From Amphiura filiformis (taxonomy: Eukaryota; Echinodermata; Ophiuroidea; Amphilepidida; Amphiuridae), in NCBI RefSeq assembly GCF_039555335.1, contig NC_092629.1, positions 31,952,203 to 32,016,202 of the forward strand: DNA of 64,000 nucleotides. Direction: 5' to 3'. This document shows, piece by piece, positions 32,381 through 40,782 of the stretch (positions are counted from its first letter, which is position 1; every line of letters starts with the position of its first letter). The position numbers and the translations under genes were made by a program. The notes under the pieces were generated by a model. That model did no database searches, was not told where the DNA came from, and worked only from the letters and a program-made list of their open reading frames with translations.

Positions 32381-33917
32381 ACTTCTTTTTGACAAATTCC
32401 ATAACTGTAGTGTACAACAAAATTCCAACACCCAAAGCTAATGTCCATATGTGATCAGCTAGAAATCCAGCAACAGACCCCGCAGCTTTGAGACAGAAAT
32501 TCACAACAGCCCCGATGATCCCTGGAAGTGCGATCAAAGCTTTGTCTCCGAGTTTCAAAAGGAGATTGGCTATTTTCTTGAGCTGATCCTTAATCCAATC
32601 GGTCCAAGTTTTAGGCTTTGGTGGGGGTTCGGGTCCAGGTTCAGGACCTGGGTCTGGTTTAGGAGGACCTGGTTTTGGTTCTGGAGGCTTCGGCGTAATC
32701 GCTGAGACTGCGGATTTGGTGGCTAACAGAATACCCTCGACGACGGTTGCTATCGTCATTCCGATGGCTGTGAGCAGCGAAACTATGGTAACACCCTCTC
32801 GTCTAAAGAGTTCTCGAATCCGACTTCCCGTGGTAGCATCGCTGTCTATGAAACTTTCGATCGATCTTCGCAAACGCCGAAGCGAATTTCTGACCTTGGC
32901 ATCTTGATCTGCGATGGCGTTGTCAAACTCTTTGATATCGCTTTCAAGCTCCCTAGCTCTTTCAGCATCTTCTTCGCTGACAGGTAGCAGAGGCTCTTCT
33001 TCATCACCTTCGTAAGTTGGGTTAGTAAAACTGACCGAACCGCGTCCTTTAGACTTTAATTCTTTCAGTTCAGTTTCCTTTTCATTCCTTCTTCGGACAA
33101 GGTGCTCATAGACATCAGACAGCTTCTTGAGTTGTCCTCGTTCGGTTAAAAATTTCGGATTTCTTCGTGAGGATCATTTGGCAATTCATTGGCTAAACCT
33201 TCCATGTCTTGGTTTGTTTTTTGAAGACCCTCCAAAACTCTTTTAGTGTTGTTTGGTCTACCAGCGGGTGTAGTGGTTAGGGGTGATACATCTCTCGCGC
33301 TAGTTGACGCTTTTTCGGCACTTTCCTGCACTTGCGGCGTTGATCCTCGTTTGAAATCCTTGATTCCGAGACCTACTTTGACAAAATTGGTACCTCCTGG
33401 ATCTTTGCCTTTGACTTGTTTAGCTATCGATTCTAGGGGTAAAATTCGCTCGAATTTTGTTTGGTTAACCAAACTTGTTTTTTCTGTAACTAACTTTGAT
33501 TCTTCCGGTTTCATCTACCGCAAAAACCGCTTCAGTAGCAAAGATCGTTCCTTGTTGCGTGTATCCTAAGCGTTTCACGTAATCCCGAAACTCATCCCTA
33601 GCCAGTTCCGCTTTTTGTCGATTCAATGTTTTGACGGTTCTCCTCAGGGAAGGACTGTCTTCACGAAGTTTTAATAGATCGAGTCGATCGTTGAGATCTT
33701 CGATGGAATTTCGACTCTTATCGGAAACGAAACTCACATCCGGATTTTCCCAACCGACGCTTCCTCGTCGTCTCTGACCCTCCGTTTGTATTTGCTCATC
33801 ACCAAAATCAGTCTCAGCCGGTGTACCACCAACTGCTCCCGTGGTATCTCCGATCGTATCTTCGAATTCATCGAAGTCATCCATCTGAATGTCTTCTCGA
33901 GGATTAAAATCTGCCAT
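32379..33917 (-). pseudogene. Conserved Polinton membrane protein, two frameshifts
   Basis: Three overlapping minus-strand frames form one gene: 33917-33465 (acidic start MADFNPREDIQMDDFDEFED), 33514-33146, and a frame ending at 32379. The last part contains the recognisable RIRELFRREGVTIVSLLTAI segment, a Pro/Gly-rich linker (PKPGPPKPDPGPEPGPEPPP), and two hydrophobic helices near the C-terminus. Breaks are near 33510 and in a T-run near 33150. Leader aaataaaaccaaaag precedes ATG 33917. In other Polintons this is a long protein of unknown function, probably a membrane/virion component. Confidence 0.7.
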
Positions 33918-33940
33918 CTTTTGGTTTTATTTTACGTATA

Positions 33941-33948
33941 AATAAAAG
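33941..33948 (+). promoter_or_regulatory. AATAAAAG start-proximal motif (capsid gene)
   Basis: aataaaag abuts the capsid ATG at 33949. On the opposite strand the divergent gene (33917) has its own A-rich leader; only 31 bp separate the two ATGs. Confidence 0.6.
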
Positions 33949-35243
33949 ATGGCGACTGAATCTGGATACAAATTGGACCCATACCGACAACTTCGTAATG
34001 CACGAGGAATCAATGGTATTCGACGCAGCATTCGAAACACGCACGTTCCAAGTACTATCAATCAGGGTGAAATCCTCACAGTGAGGTTCCCAGACCTTGG
34101 AAAAAATGATGTCATAGTCCCTGGAACTAGCAGACTTTCATTCAATGTTGATTTGAATTCTGCGGCTGGTGGAAACCAAGATGTTAATCGAACAATCGTA
34201 AATAATCTTGGAAGAGCGATAGTGTCAAAAATTGAGGTCAAATTGGAAGGACAGAGCATATACACCCTGAACGATGCTGACGTTTTCCTGTGCTATCAAG
34301 ATCTTTGGAAAACAACCAAGGAGCGATCAAATGCCGTCTATCAGGGTATTCAATCTGGAGCAGGGCGTAAGCACAGAATAGATGCCGGTGACAAAGGTGC
34401 CGACGCCAAGGATATTGCCGTGGACAAGAATTATGGCAACATGTTCTGCATCCGTTGGACTTTGAAATGCTGAGTTCCCACAACCCATTTTTTCCAGTTC
34501 GAGTTAAAAGACAGACTCTCTTACGAACTAACTTTTAACAACTATGGGAAAGTGATAGTTTCCACAGACACAGCTGCCAGTTACTCCATTTCTAACATTC
34601 ACCTGGAGTTTGATGTGGTAAGCTCACAAGAGACGGCGATGATGATCAAAAACATGTACGATGGAAAAAGCGTGGTTATGTACGATAGAGTTATGAGACA
34701 CAGCAAGGAGTCGCTGGACAAATCAAACACCGTCTGGAATATTGTCCTGGCACCACGAGCAAAGTCCATGAAAGGCATTTTGATTCGTTTCGTAGATCCC
34801 GCGGATGGAGGAGCCGATTACGCTCGAGATTCTGAGAAATTATACAACCCAAAAATCAAAAAAGTCTCAGCCACTCTAGACGGAAACCCAAACCAGCTGT
34901 ATGCAAGCGGAATGTTACCTCACAACCATTTTGAAGAAATTCAAAAGCACTTTGCGGATGGAAAATTCAGAACCGTCCACACATAATCAAAGAAGCGGAA
35001 TTGGCCGATGTGATTTTACCAGATTATCTCACGACCAAGTATGGACTCTGGTTGGACATGAGAACCACGGATGATGACACGTTGCATGGATCTGGTAGGA
35101 AAATTGAAGGAGCTAGTCAGAGTATTCAAATCGAAATCGAAAAAGAAGCCGAGGCTGCAGGAGCGTTGAACGCTTACGTGTACTACATACAGGATGCAAA
35201 GGTGAATATCGAAGCCGGAAAATTGCAGAGCGTGAAATACTAG
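33949..35243 (+). pseudogene. MCP: Polinton major capsid protein (double jelly-roll), frameshifted
   Basis: Starts MATESGYKLDPYRQLRNARG. Frames 33949-34473, about 34470-34550, 34552-34986 and 35001-35243 together give about 430 codons, the size of a Polinton capsid protein. Features: early beta-rich region VPSTINQGEILTVRFPDL, NLGRAIVSKIEVKLEG, DRVMRHSKESLDKSNTVWN, and a C-terminal YVYYIQDAKVNIEAGKLQSV, consistent with the double jelly-roll capsid family of Polintons/adintoviruses. Single-base breaks are near 34455, 34490 (T-run) and 34980. Forms the virion shell in relatives; here unreadable as one protein unless the indels are errors. Directly upstream of the packaging ATPase. Confidence 0.82.
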
Positions 35244-35251
35244 AATAAAAG
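35244..35251 (+). promoter_or_regulatory. AATAAAAG start-proximal motif (ATPase gene)
   Basis: The capsid stop tag (35241-35243) is followed immediately by aataaaag and the ATPase ATG at 35252; the motif fills the entire 8-bp gap between the two genes. Confidence 0.65.
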
Positions 35252-35787
35252 ATGTTTCCAAAACACGCGCACTCGGCTATAATCTGCGGAGCCACCGGCT
35301 GTGGCAAGACTGAATTTGTTTTGGATTTACTCGAGAGGGAATACAAGAATTTCTTTGAATACATCATAATCGTTTGCCCTACCTGGACGCGCAACAAAGC
35401 GTACTTAAACAGATCCTGGTTTTTAAGGACGTTGATGTCATTCAATGGATCTAACTGGTGTCCAAAGTCCGACGATTGGCTGAACGATTGTTTGAAATTT
35501 GGCTACAAAACTTATGGAATACAAGACGGACACACACTTTTCATTATCGACGACTGCAGCTCTGACAGATCATTAACCAAAAAGAAACAGATGCTTTCTC
35601 AGCTAGCATTCTCGGGAAGACACGATAATTGCTCCGTTTGGGTGCTTACACAAAATATAACTCCATCGTTACCGATCTCAGAGAGCAGACAAAATGGACA
35701 GCCCTGTTTTACACAAAAGATCAAGATAGTTTCGGCGAGACGCCAAGGGGGGACGAAGTGAAGATCACGGTAGAAGCGGAAACATAG
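35252..35787 (+). pseudogene. ATPase: Genome-packaging ATPase (FtsK/HerA, A32-like), C-terminal frameshift
   Basis: Walker A GATGCGKT at residues 13-20, Walker B TLFIIDD at 95-101, and an LTQ sensor-like motif near residue 135 define the packaging ATPase of Polintons and related viruses, which drives DNA into capsids. The open frame as read ends at 35761, but the last ~45 codons of the family continue in another frame to a TAG at 35785-35787, so a one-base change lies near 35655. N-terminal catalytic half intact. Follows the capsid gene with 8 bp between. Confidence 0.85.
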
Positions 35788-35893
35788 AATCAAAAAAAAA
35801 GCTAGCTAAACAAAAACATTCCAAACTAATTCTAATTACCGAGCAACCGACTGAGTACTGGTGGCAAAAATAATCTTAAGATAAAAAAGCAAG

Positions 35894-36491
35894 ATGACTG
35901 AAATTGAAGATATAGTTAACGAGGCGATGACCGTGGACGTTCTGCCCACCCTGAGCGAAACGCCTACCATAGGCGGAATGTCTACCTTAGACGGTACGGC
36001 TACACGGGAGGAACCTGTCAACACGGACTCTGCTAAAACGGAACAGCTGCGGGAACGGTTGATCGGCGTAGCAGAGGCAGGAAAAAGCAAAGAGTATTTG
36101 GGAAAGACCATAACCTCCGCTGAGATCGATAGAAGCTTGATCAAAAGAGCCTGATGAGACTCTACGCCAGATACGAGGCTCACATGGGTGGGATAGTGAC
36201 CAGGTCAATGAAAAAGCACTTCGTTACCGCTTACGTAAATTTGGTCGGACTCTTCCTTCCAAAAAATTTGGCGATTACCGATCGCGATGCTCTGGAAGAG
36301 TCTCTGAACGAAGGGCCCTTTATTGATCTAGCTTTAAACAAATGGACCTGTGGGCTGTATCATAGTTTTGGACGTATGCTAGCTCCGTTGGAGGCTATTC
36401 TGTTAACTAGCAACGGTGTTAAAAAGTTGACTTTCCACCAGAAGCGAAGTGCACAGTAGACGACTCCCCAAGTATTGATGTGATTGATTAA
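35894..36491 (+). pseudogene. Conserved Polinton protein in two overlapping frames
   Basis: First frame 35894-36154 (MTEIEDIVNEAMTVDVLPTL, acidic, ending LIKRA) overlaps the next, 36154-36459 (KHFVTAYVNLVGLFLPKNLA, GLYHSFGRMLAPLEAIL) by TGATG. The C-terminus appears to continue in a third frame to a stop at 36489-36491 after an A-run near 36425. The helical second half matches a small protein usually found near capsid genes in Polintons. Either translationally coupled genes or, more likely, one frameshifted gene. Leader gataaaaaagcaag. Confidence 0.55.
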
Positions 36492-36594
36492 CCCTTTGAC
36501 TACCATGATGATCGAATGCAATCTTTTCTTCTGGAGACAACTCGTAAAGCAACAAAAACCCGTCTAGTATGGAAAGGGTTAAGATCCTGGAAAC

Positions 36595-36639
36595 TAAAAA
36601 ATTCAAGAGGAAGTATTTATTCCTCTTGAATTTTTTTTT
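36595..36639. terminator. Hairpin terminator H5
   Basis: Stem aaattcaagagga / tcctcttgaattt with ~8-base loop and flanking A/T-tracts, between convergent genes ending at 36491 (+) and 36754 (-). Confidence 0.75.
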
Positions 36640-36691
36640 GGTTTGACTAAACTTTAAAAAAAAAAAAAAAATATTACAAAAGTTTCAAAAC

Positions 36692-36734
36692 TAAAAAAAA
36701 TGTTCGAGAAAAATATCCCTCGAACATTTTTTTT
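36692..36734. terminator. Hairpin terminator H6
   Basis: Stem aaaatgttcgag / ctcgaacatttt, A- and T-tracts on the sides. Second of a tandem pair, nearer the minus-strand gene (stop 36754), as if each convergent gene had its own. Confidence 0.75.
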
Positions 36735-36753
36735 ATGAGTCGCAACAACTACT

Positions 36754-37451
36754 TTATAATTTACCGTGTAAATTTTTACACTTTTTATTTTTTTTAAATT
36801 TACAACTCTTTCCAAATCTACATTCTTGTTCAAAATCTCTGGGAGAGTGAGCGTCTTTGCATTCTTTAACGTTGGGACATTGCTTATTTTGCTGGTAAAA
36901 TTTGCACAGTCGGATTATTACCCTGGGGACGCGTCGTTTTTTTTTTTTTTTTCTTTCGAGACGTTGCCGTTCTAACCTTTTTGCATTTTCCTCCCTTCTT
37001 CTATCTTCCTCCGCGATGGTGGTCTCGGTCTTGAAGAGGTTGCTCCACGTCTTTGGGCAGCTTTTTTGGGTCACGATCGCCGGCTCGGGTTTTGGGATAC
37101 TATGCGATTTTTTATGCAGATCCGGCCTCTTGCAGTCGCACTGTCTTTCCCAGTTTATCTCTTTTTCGTAGACCGAGTTCTTGCACCCGAACGAGAGGAA
37201 GTGAACGAGCGTCACCGGGGGTTCGTTCTCCTTGTAGGGCATTTTTTTCTGGGAAATTTGCTCTGCGCGATCTCTTCCACCAGGAGTCGTGTCTTTAGGA
37301 GCTCGACCTCTCTTTTCTCGGCGATCCTCTCTCTGCTTCTTTTTACCCTCTGCGATAAGGTGAGATGCTCCCCTTTTGAATCGCAGTACAGCGGATCGAA
37401 CGCGTCGCATTCGTCGCTGAAATCTGATTCTTCGGAGAACGAATCCGTCAT
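36754..37451 (-). pseudogene. Tandem CCCH zinc-finger protein, one frameshift
   Basis: Two minus-strand frames: MTDSFSEESDFSDECDAF from 37451 (acidic) shifting near 37245 (T-run) into a frame that ends at 36754. The C-terminus has two CCCH fingers, C-x8-C-x5-C-x3-H (starting LCKFYQQNKQCP) and C-x5-C-x7-C-x3-H (ECRFGKSCKF). A basic helix rich in RRR/KKKKK precedes them. CCCH fingers usually bind RNA, so a role in RNA processing or transcription of the element is possible but unproven. Confidence 0.65.
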
Positions 37452-37477
37452 TTTACTGAGTTTTCGAGTCAGAATCT

Positions 37478-37688
37478 TCAAACAGATTGTTCCAACTTTC
37501 TTTCTTTTCGGGTTTGACGAGCTTTATCGAATTGCGCTTTTTTTTGCTTTTGCCTGCGCGCAACCGGTTGCGTTTCTACCCGTTGCTTTTCTAGGTTCTC
37601 CACCTTTTCTCTGAGTTCGTGAATGGCTTCCCAGAGTTCGTCGGTTTTTTTTTCTTATAAAAATACCGGCTGCTATTAAAACACCCAT
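37478..37688 (-). pseudogene. Small TM plus coiled-coil protein, one frameshift
   Basis: First part reads a hydrophobic helix (MGVLIAAGIFIRKK; the hydrophobic frame extends upstream to about 37723 but without an ATG), then after an A-run near 37650 the frame changes into a heptad-rich ELWEAIHELREKVENLEKQ coiled coil with a basic tail ending at a stop 37478-37480. Located just upstream of the CCCH gene on the same strand. Start uncertain. Confidence 0.5.
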
Positions 37689-37783
37689 CTCGGTTCCGAT
37701 GATCAATGCCTGATTTTTGTTTATAATTATTTATCAAAACTTTAAAATGAAGTTTCAAAGAAAATTTCAGCTTTTGCAAGAGT

Positions 37784-38090
37784 CTACAGGTATCTATAGA
37801 TGATTTCTACAGGTATCTATAGATGATTCTACAGGTATCTATAGATGATTTCTACAGGTATCTATAGATGATTCTACAGGTATCTATAGATGATTTCTAC
37901 AGGTATCTATAGATGATTCTACAGGTATCTATAGATGATTCTACAGATATCTATAGATGATTCTACAGGTATCTATAGATGATTTCTACAGGTATCTATA
38001 GATGATTCTACAGGTATCTATAGATGATTCTACAGGTATCTATAGATGATTCTACAGGTATCTATAGATGATTCTACAGGTATCTATAGA
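37784..38090. repeat. 14-copy 22-23-bp iteron array
   Basis: Fourteen head-to-tail copies of TCTACAGGTATCTATAGATGAT with 0-1 extra T, nearly invariant (one copy has cagata). Each unit contains the perfect 10-bp palindrome ATCTATAGAT. The array fills the space between divergent genes (minus strand ending upstream at ~37723, plus strand starting 38110). Candidate binding site array for a replication, packaging or transcription factor. Confidence 0.9.
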
Positions 38091-38101
38091 TTTTTTCTAA
38101 T

Positions 38102-38109
38102 AATAAAAG
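38102..38109 (+). promoter_or_regulatory. AATAAAAG start-proximal motif
   Basis: Directly adjoins ATG 38110, 12 bases after the iteron array. Confidence 0.6.
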
Positions 38110-38522
38110 ATGAGTGATCTAGAAACCAAATCAGTAGACGTTCCAGCAGCGGACACAACACCTCCGACAAAAGTGACGGCAGGAGTGAATCAAGCAAAAG
38201 TCAAAAACCCGAACCGGGTTGCCGCTGGAAAAGCATTAGCCGCAAGAAACAAAGAAAGGGCAGCAAAATGAAAGCCTTTGAAGCAGAGGAAACGACACGG
38301 GAGAACCCGTCCACCATAGACAAAACGTCACGTACACCTTCAGAAAAATCAACCGTGTCAAACTGGTTGTCAGGTCCAGTTCTTGTTGGAGGAGCGGTCG
38401 TCGTCGTTGGAGGGATAGTGGCATATGGGTATTCTACCTTAAACGGTACGACTGAAAGCCCACCCACCGTGACCACAGCGGTCGATCATCAACCAAAAGT
38501 CGATCCTTTCGATGATTTTTAG
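38110..38522 (+). pseudogene. Conserved small Polinton membrane protein in two frames
   Basis: 38110-38271 encodes 53 residues (MSDLETKSVDVPAADTTPPT ... NPNRVAAGKALAARN, a basic segment also seen in other Polintons); its stop overlaps ATG 38268 of an 84-residue frame with a TM helix (GPVLVGGAVVVVGGIVAYGY) and an acidic tail. The ATGA overlap at an A-run makes one frameshifted gene or a coupled pair equally readable; family comparison favours one gene. Confidence 0.55.
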
Positions 38523-38536
38523 TTACAATAAAGAAG

Positions 38537-38779
38537 ATGGCAGAAACCAATCCAAACGTAAAAATGATCGTAAACGGTACGTATCACGCAACAACGATAA
38601 GCCTCGGTATATGGGCTAACTCGTTCGTTATGAAAAAGTTCCTAAAAATGAAGCCGGCTAATCTCTCGCAGCTTGATGTGGAGGATATCGGAAAGTTGAT
38701 TTTGAGCGTCTATTCGGCTACGATGCTCAGAGATTGGCTCGTGAATCAAGGAATTCTTCCGGATGAAATTATGGTTTAG
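38537..38779 (+). CDS. Small conserved Polinton protein, 80 aa
   Basis: Starts MAETNPNVKMIVNGTYHATT with an aataaagaag leader; contains an amphipathic/hydrophobic N-terminal helix and a C-terminal SVYSATMLRDWLVNQGILPD segment that I associate with a small conserved Polinton protein. Intact. Likely virion or membrane-associated; function not known. Followed by hairpin H7. Confidence 0.65.
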   Translation: MAETNPNVKMIVNGTYHATTISLGIWANSFVMKKFLKMKPANLSQLDVEDIGKLILSVYSATMLRDWLVNQGILPDEIMV

Positions 38780-38812
38780 TCCAAGGGAAACATTCTGTCA
38801 AGGTAGGTATAT

Positions 38813-38852
38813 TAAAAACCCTCTTAGCACTATCTGTGCTAAGAGGTTTTTT
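38813..38852. terminator. Hairpin terminator H7
   Basis: Stem cctcttagcac / gtgctaagagg, loop tatct, A- and T-tracts; between two plus-strand genes (38779 stop and 38871 start). Confidence 0.75.
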
Positions 38853-38870
38853 GTAAAAATAAAGAGAAAA

Positions 38871-39295
38871 ATGGCGTCGATCGCATTCATGGTTGGTGGA
38901 GCCATGGTTAACGCTTTGGCATTTTCAGGGAGCAATTATCTGTTCAACTCTCTCAGTAGTTCGGAAGAACGCAAAGACACGATCTCGCTCTCGAAAAACT
39001 TCAGCACGACCGAGATTCTTGGAATTTAGCGCGTATTTCAAGAATAGATTACATCAACGAACAATTAAAAAAACAGGGTCACGCGGAGAGAACCTTTTCG
39101 GACGTCGATGACGCGATGAGACAGTATTATAATTTAACGGGAATTTTGATGGATTCTTTTCCACCCGAACCACAACTTTATGATGGAGAGTATCTCGACG
39201 AAGATCAAACAAAATCGATCCAAAATGGGGAATTAGCTTTGCTCGGACTGGGATTGCTCGGAACCGGTGTGGTCGCTATCAAATACTTTGGATAA
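38871..39295 (+). pseudogene. Conserved Polinton protein with two hydrophobic ends, frameshifted
   Basis: ATG 38871 (aataaagagaaaa leader) opens MASIAFMVGGAMVNALAFSG, a hydrophobic N-terminus typical of a small Polinton protein. The frame changes near 38990 (A-run) into a helical, charged middle (RIDYINEQLKKQGHAERTF) and a C-terminal TM-like GELALLGLGLLGTGVVAIKY ending at 39295. Its 3' end overlaps the convergent minus-strand gene (stop 39233) by about 60 bp. Confidence 0.65.
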
Positions 39296-39957
39296 AAGTA
39301 TTTGGGTGGGAGCTGAGCCTCTAATCTCTGGAAAATCATCGAGAGTTACGAGATAATTTCTTCGCTTGAGTAGGTAAAAAAGAGTGTAGTGGATGTTAAA
39401 ATTATTTCTCTTGGGTTTATTTTGTAGATAAATTTTCAGTATATTATCAAGATCGCATAACAAATTAATGCGATCATGCCAAAAATCGACGGGAGAATTG
39501 CCCGTAATTTCGTAGTAAATCTTGTGAACGGCTTTTGGGTCTGATCTCAAGACTTTTAACAAGTCTTTTTTTACTCGGAGGGACTCGAACAATAATTTTT
39601 TTCGTTCAAATTCGTAACATTTCCTCGATAGATTTCGATGTATTCTTCAAACTGGTAGGTCTTGGTTTCGCAGTACTTTATCGATTGTCGAATTTGGTCG
39701 ATGTTAACTCGGGGTGAGGTCTCGTTAAGAGACGCGTCATTTTCCAAACCACAATCATAACACACATCGTCTACTATGTATTCTGAGTTGCAATTTTTAC
39801 ATTTTGACGGAACTCTTTGCTCCACTCGTGCGGGTTCTTTAAACAACCGAGTGAATTCGGTACCGTATAGGTTGCAAATCGGTTTTTTGCTCCGAAGGCG
39901 GGTTTTCTTTTTACACAATTTGCAAAAACAACGCTTATATTTACTCGTACACTTCAT
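39233..39957 (-). pseudogene. VLTF3-like zinc-ribbon late transcription factor candidate, one frameshift
   Basis: Two frames: 39957-39571 and 39592-39233, joined by a one-base change near 39590 (A/T run). N-terminus: cysteine-rich CFCKLC cluster, then a zinc ribbon CKNCNSEYIVDDVCYDCG. The middle (TYQFEEYIEIYRGN) and the C-terminal half (HYTLFYLLKRRNYLV, LDDFPEIRG) resemble the viral late transcription factor 3 family of nucleocytoplasmic large DNA viruses, in which it drives late gene transcription. Similarity is by motif order only, so the call is tentative. Function in a Polinton would fit the uniform start motifs of its genes. Confidence 0.5.
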
Positions 39958-39968
39958 TTTTGTAACAA

Positions 39969-40011
39969 TAAAAATCTCCTTTAGACTGAATGTCTAAAGG
40001 AGATTTTTTTT
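39969..40011. terminator. Hairpin terminator H8
   Basis: Stem atctcctttagac / gtctaaaggagat, loop tgaat, A- and T-tracts; downstream of the minus-strand OB-fold-like gene (stop 40034) and upstream of the VLTF3-like gene start (39957). Confidence 0.75.
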
Positions 40012-40033
40012 TGTTATATGGTAGACTGTACGA

Positions 40034-40390
40034 CTAGTCTGAGTCTTCATCATATTCCAACTCTTTCACTACAAGGTCAAAACTGTGGTACATGTTCCCG
40101 GTTGTTTTGCTTTCTTTTTTGCCCGTGGGTCTAACAAGAGCTATTGATTCACCAAAGTCCAAGTCCAAGTTCTCTAGCCTTTTTGTTAGGGTAGAACAAC
40201 TCCAAACTCGAGTGTTATCACTGAGAGTGATAACTCCGGATTTTCCAACCCTGGTTTCCATTATCTCAAAATTGGTAATTTCGTAAATTCCACCTTCTTC
40301 TAGTTCAACCCATTTCAAAATTGAGGATCCTTTTTGCTCTTCTAACAAGTGCTCAAATTCCACCTTCAGTATGCTTGATTGTTTTGCCAT
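40034..40390 (-). CDS. OB-fold-like (possible ssDNA-binding) protein, 118 aa
   Basis: Intact frame starting MAKQSSILKVEFEHLLEEQK. Beta-rich core: GGIYEITNFEIMETRVGKSG followed by VITLSDNTRVWSCSTLTKRL and a final SFDLVVKEL with an acidic tail. This order (GxY-x-I, R-x-G, I-x-L-x-D, V-W) suggests an OB fold as in small nucleic-acid-binding proteins of Polintons; ssDNA binding during protein-primed replication is an inference. Divergent from the integrase with ~100 bp between, containing two direct repeats. Confidence 0.5.
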   Translation of the reverse strand: MAKQSSILKVEFEHLLEEQKGSSILKWVELEEGGIYEITNFEIMETRVGKSGVITLSDNTRVWSCSTLTKRLENLDLDFGESIALVRPTGKKESKTTGNMYHSFDLVVKELEYDEDSD

Positions 40391-40404
40391 TTTGTTTGTT
40401 TTTT

Positions 40405-40461
40405 ATTAGCCGGGATTTTCTTAAACTGTTTTTTTATTAGCCGGGATTTTCTTAAACTGTT
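40405..40461. repeat. 28-bp direct repeat in divergent promoter
   Basis: ttattagccgggattttctt plus aaactg occurs twice in immediate succession between the OB-fold-like gene and the integrase. Possible regulatory site or recent slippage duplication. Confidence 0.85.
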
Positions 40462-40484
40462 TTTATTTTCAAATCGAGGCTAAA

Positions 40485-40492
40485 AATAAAAG
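40485..40492 (+). promoter_or_regulatory. AATAAAAG start-proximal motif (integrase gene)
   Basis: aataaaag abuts ATG 40493. Confidence 0.6.
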
Positions 40493-40782
40493 ATGGCTGA
40501 AACTAAAATGTCTAAGGTTTACTACAGTCCGAGAGGGTATTGGAAGGGTGTTTCTGCGATAGACAAGCTGGCGAAAGAGGCTGGAGTGACGAAAGAAAAA
40601 GCTAGAAATTTTTTAAATAAGCAGACTCAGTGGCAAATTTACCTACCACCTCCAAAGTACATTCCCAGAGCAAAATTTAACGTAAGTGTACCTAATGAAG
40701 TTCATCAAGCCGATTTGTTGTTTCTCCCTCACGACAGACCGAGTAAAGGAAAAAAGCTTTACAAGTACGCGTTGACTGTATT
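40493..40782 (+). pseudogene. INT: Polinton integrase, N-terminal half only
   Basis: Retroviral-type (DDE) integrase of Polintons. MAETKMSKVYYSPRGYWKGV begins the characteristic N-terminal domain, followed by WQIYLPPPKYIPRAKF and NEVHQADLLFLPHD, which holds the first catalytic aspartate. From about 40780 the DNA no longer encodes integrase but the opposite-strand polymerase; the remaining catalytic D and E residues and the C-terminal domain are missing. The open frame to 40972 is fortuitous. Integration by this copy would need a helper. Confidence 0.88.

Noticed and set aside
37066..37614. 182-aa plus-strand frame with hydrophobic stretches
   Set aside because: Antisense to the CCCH and TM/coiled-coil genes; arises from their A-rich coding strand.
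37784..38090. CRISPR array
   Set aside because: Repeats are head-to-tail with no unique spacers, and there are no cas genes; the setting is a eukaryotic transposon.
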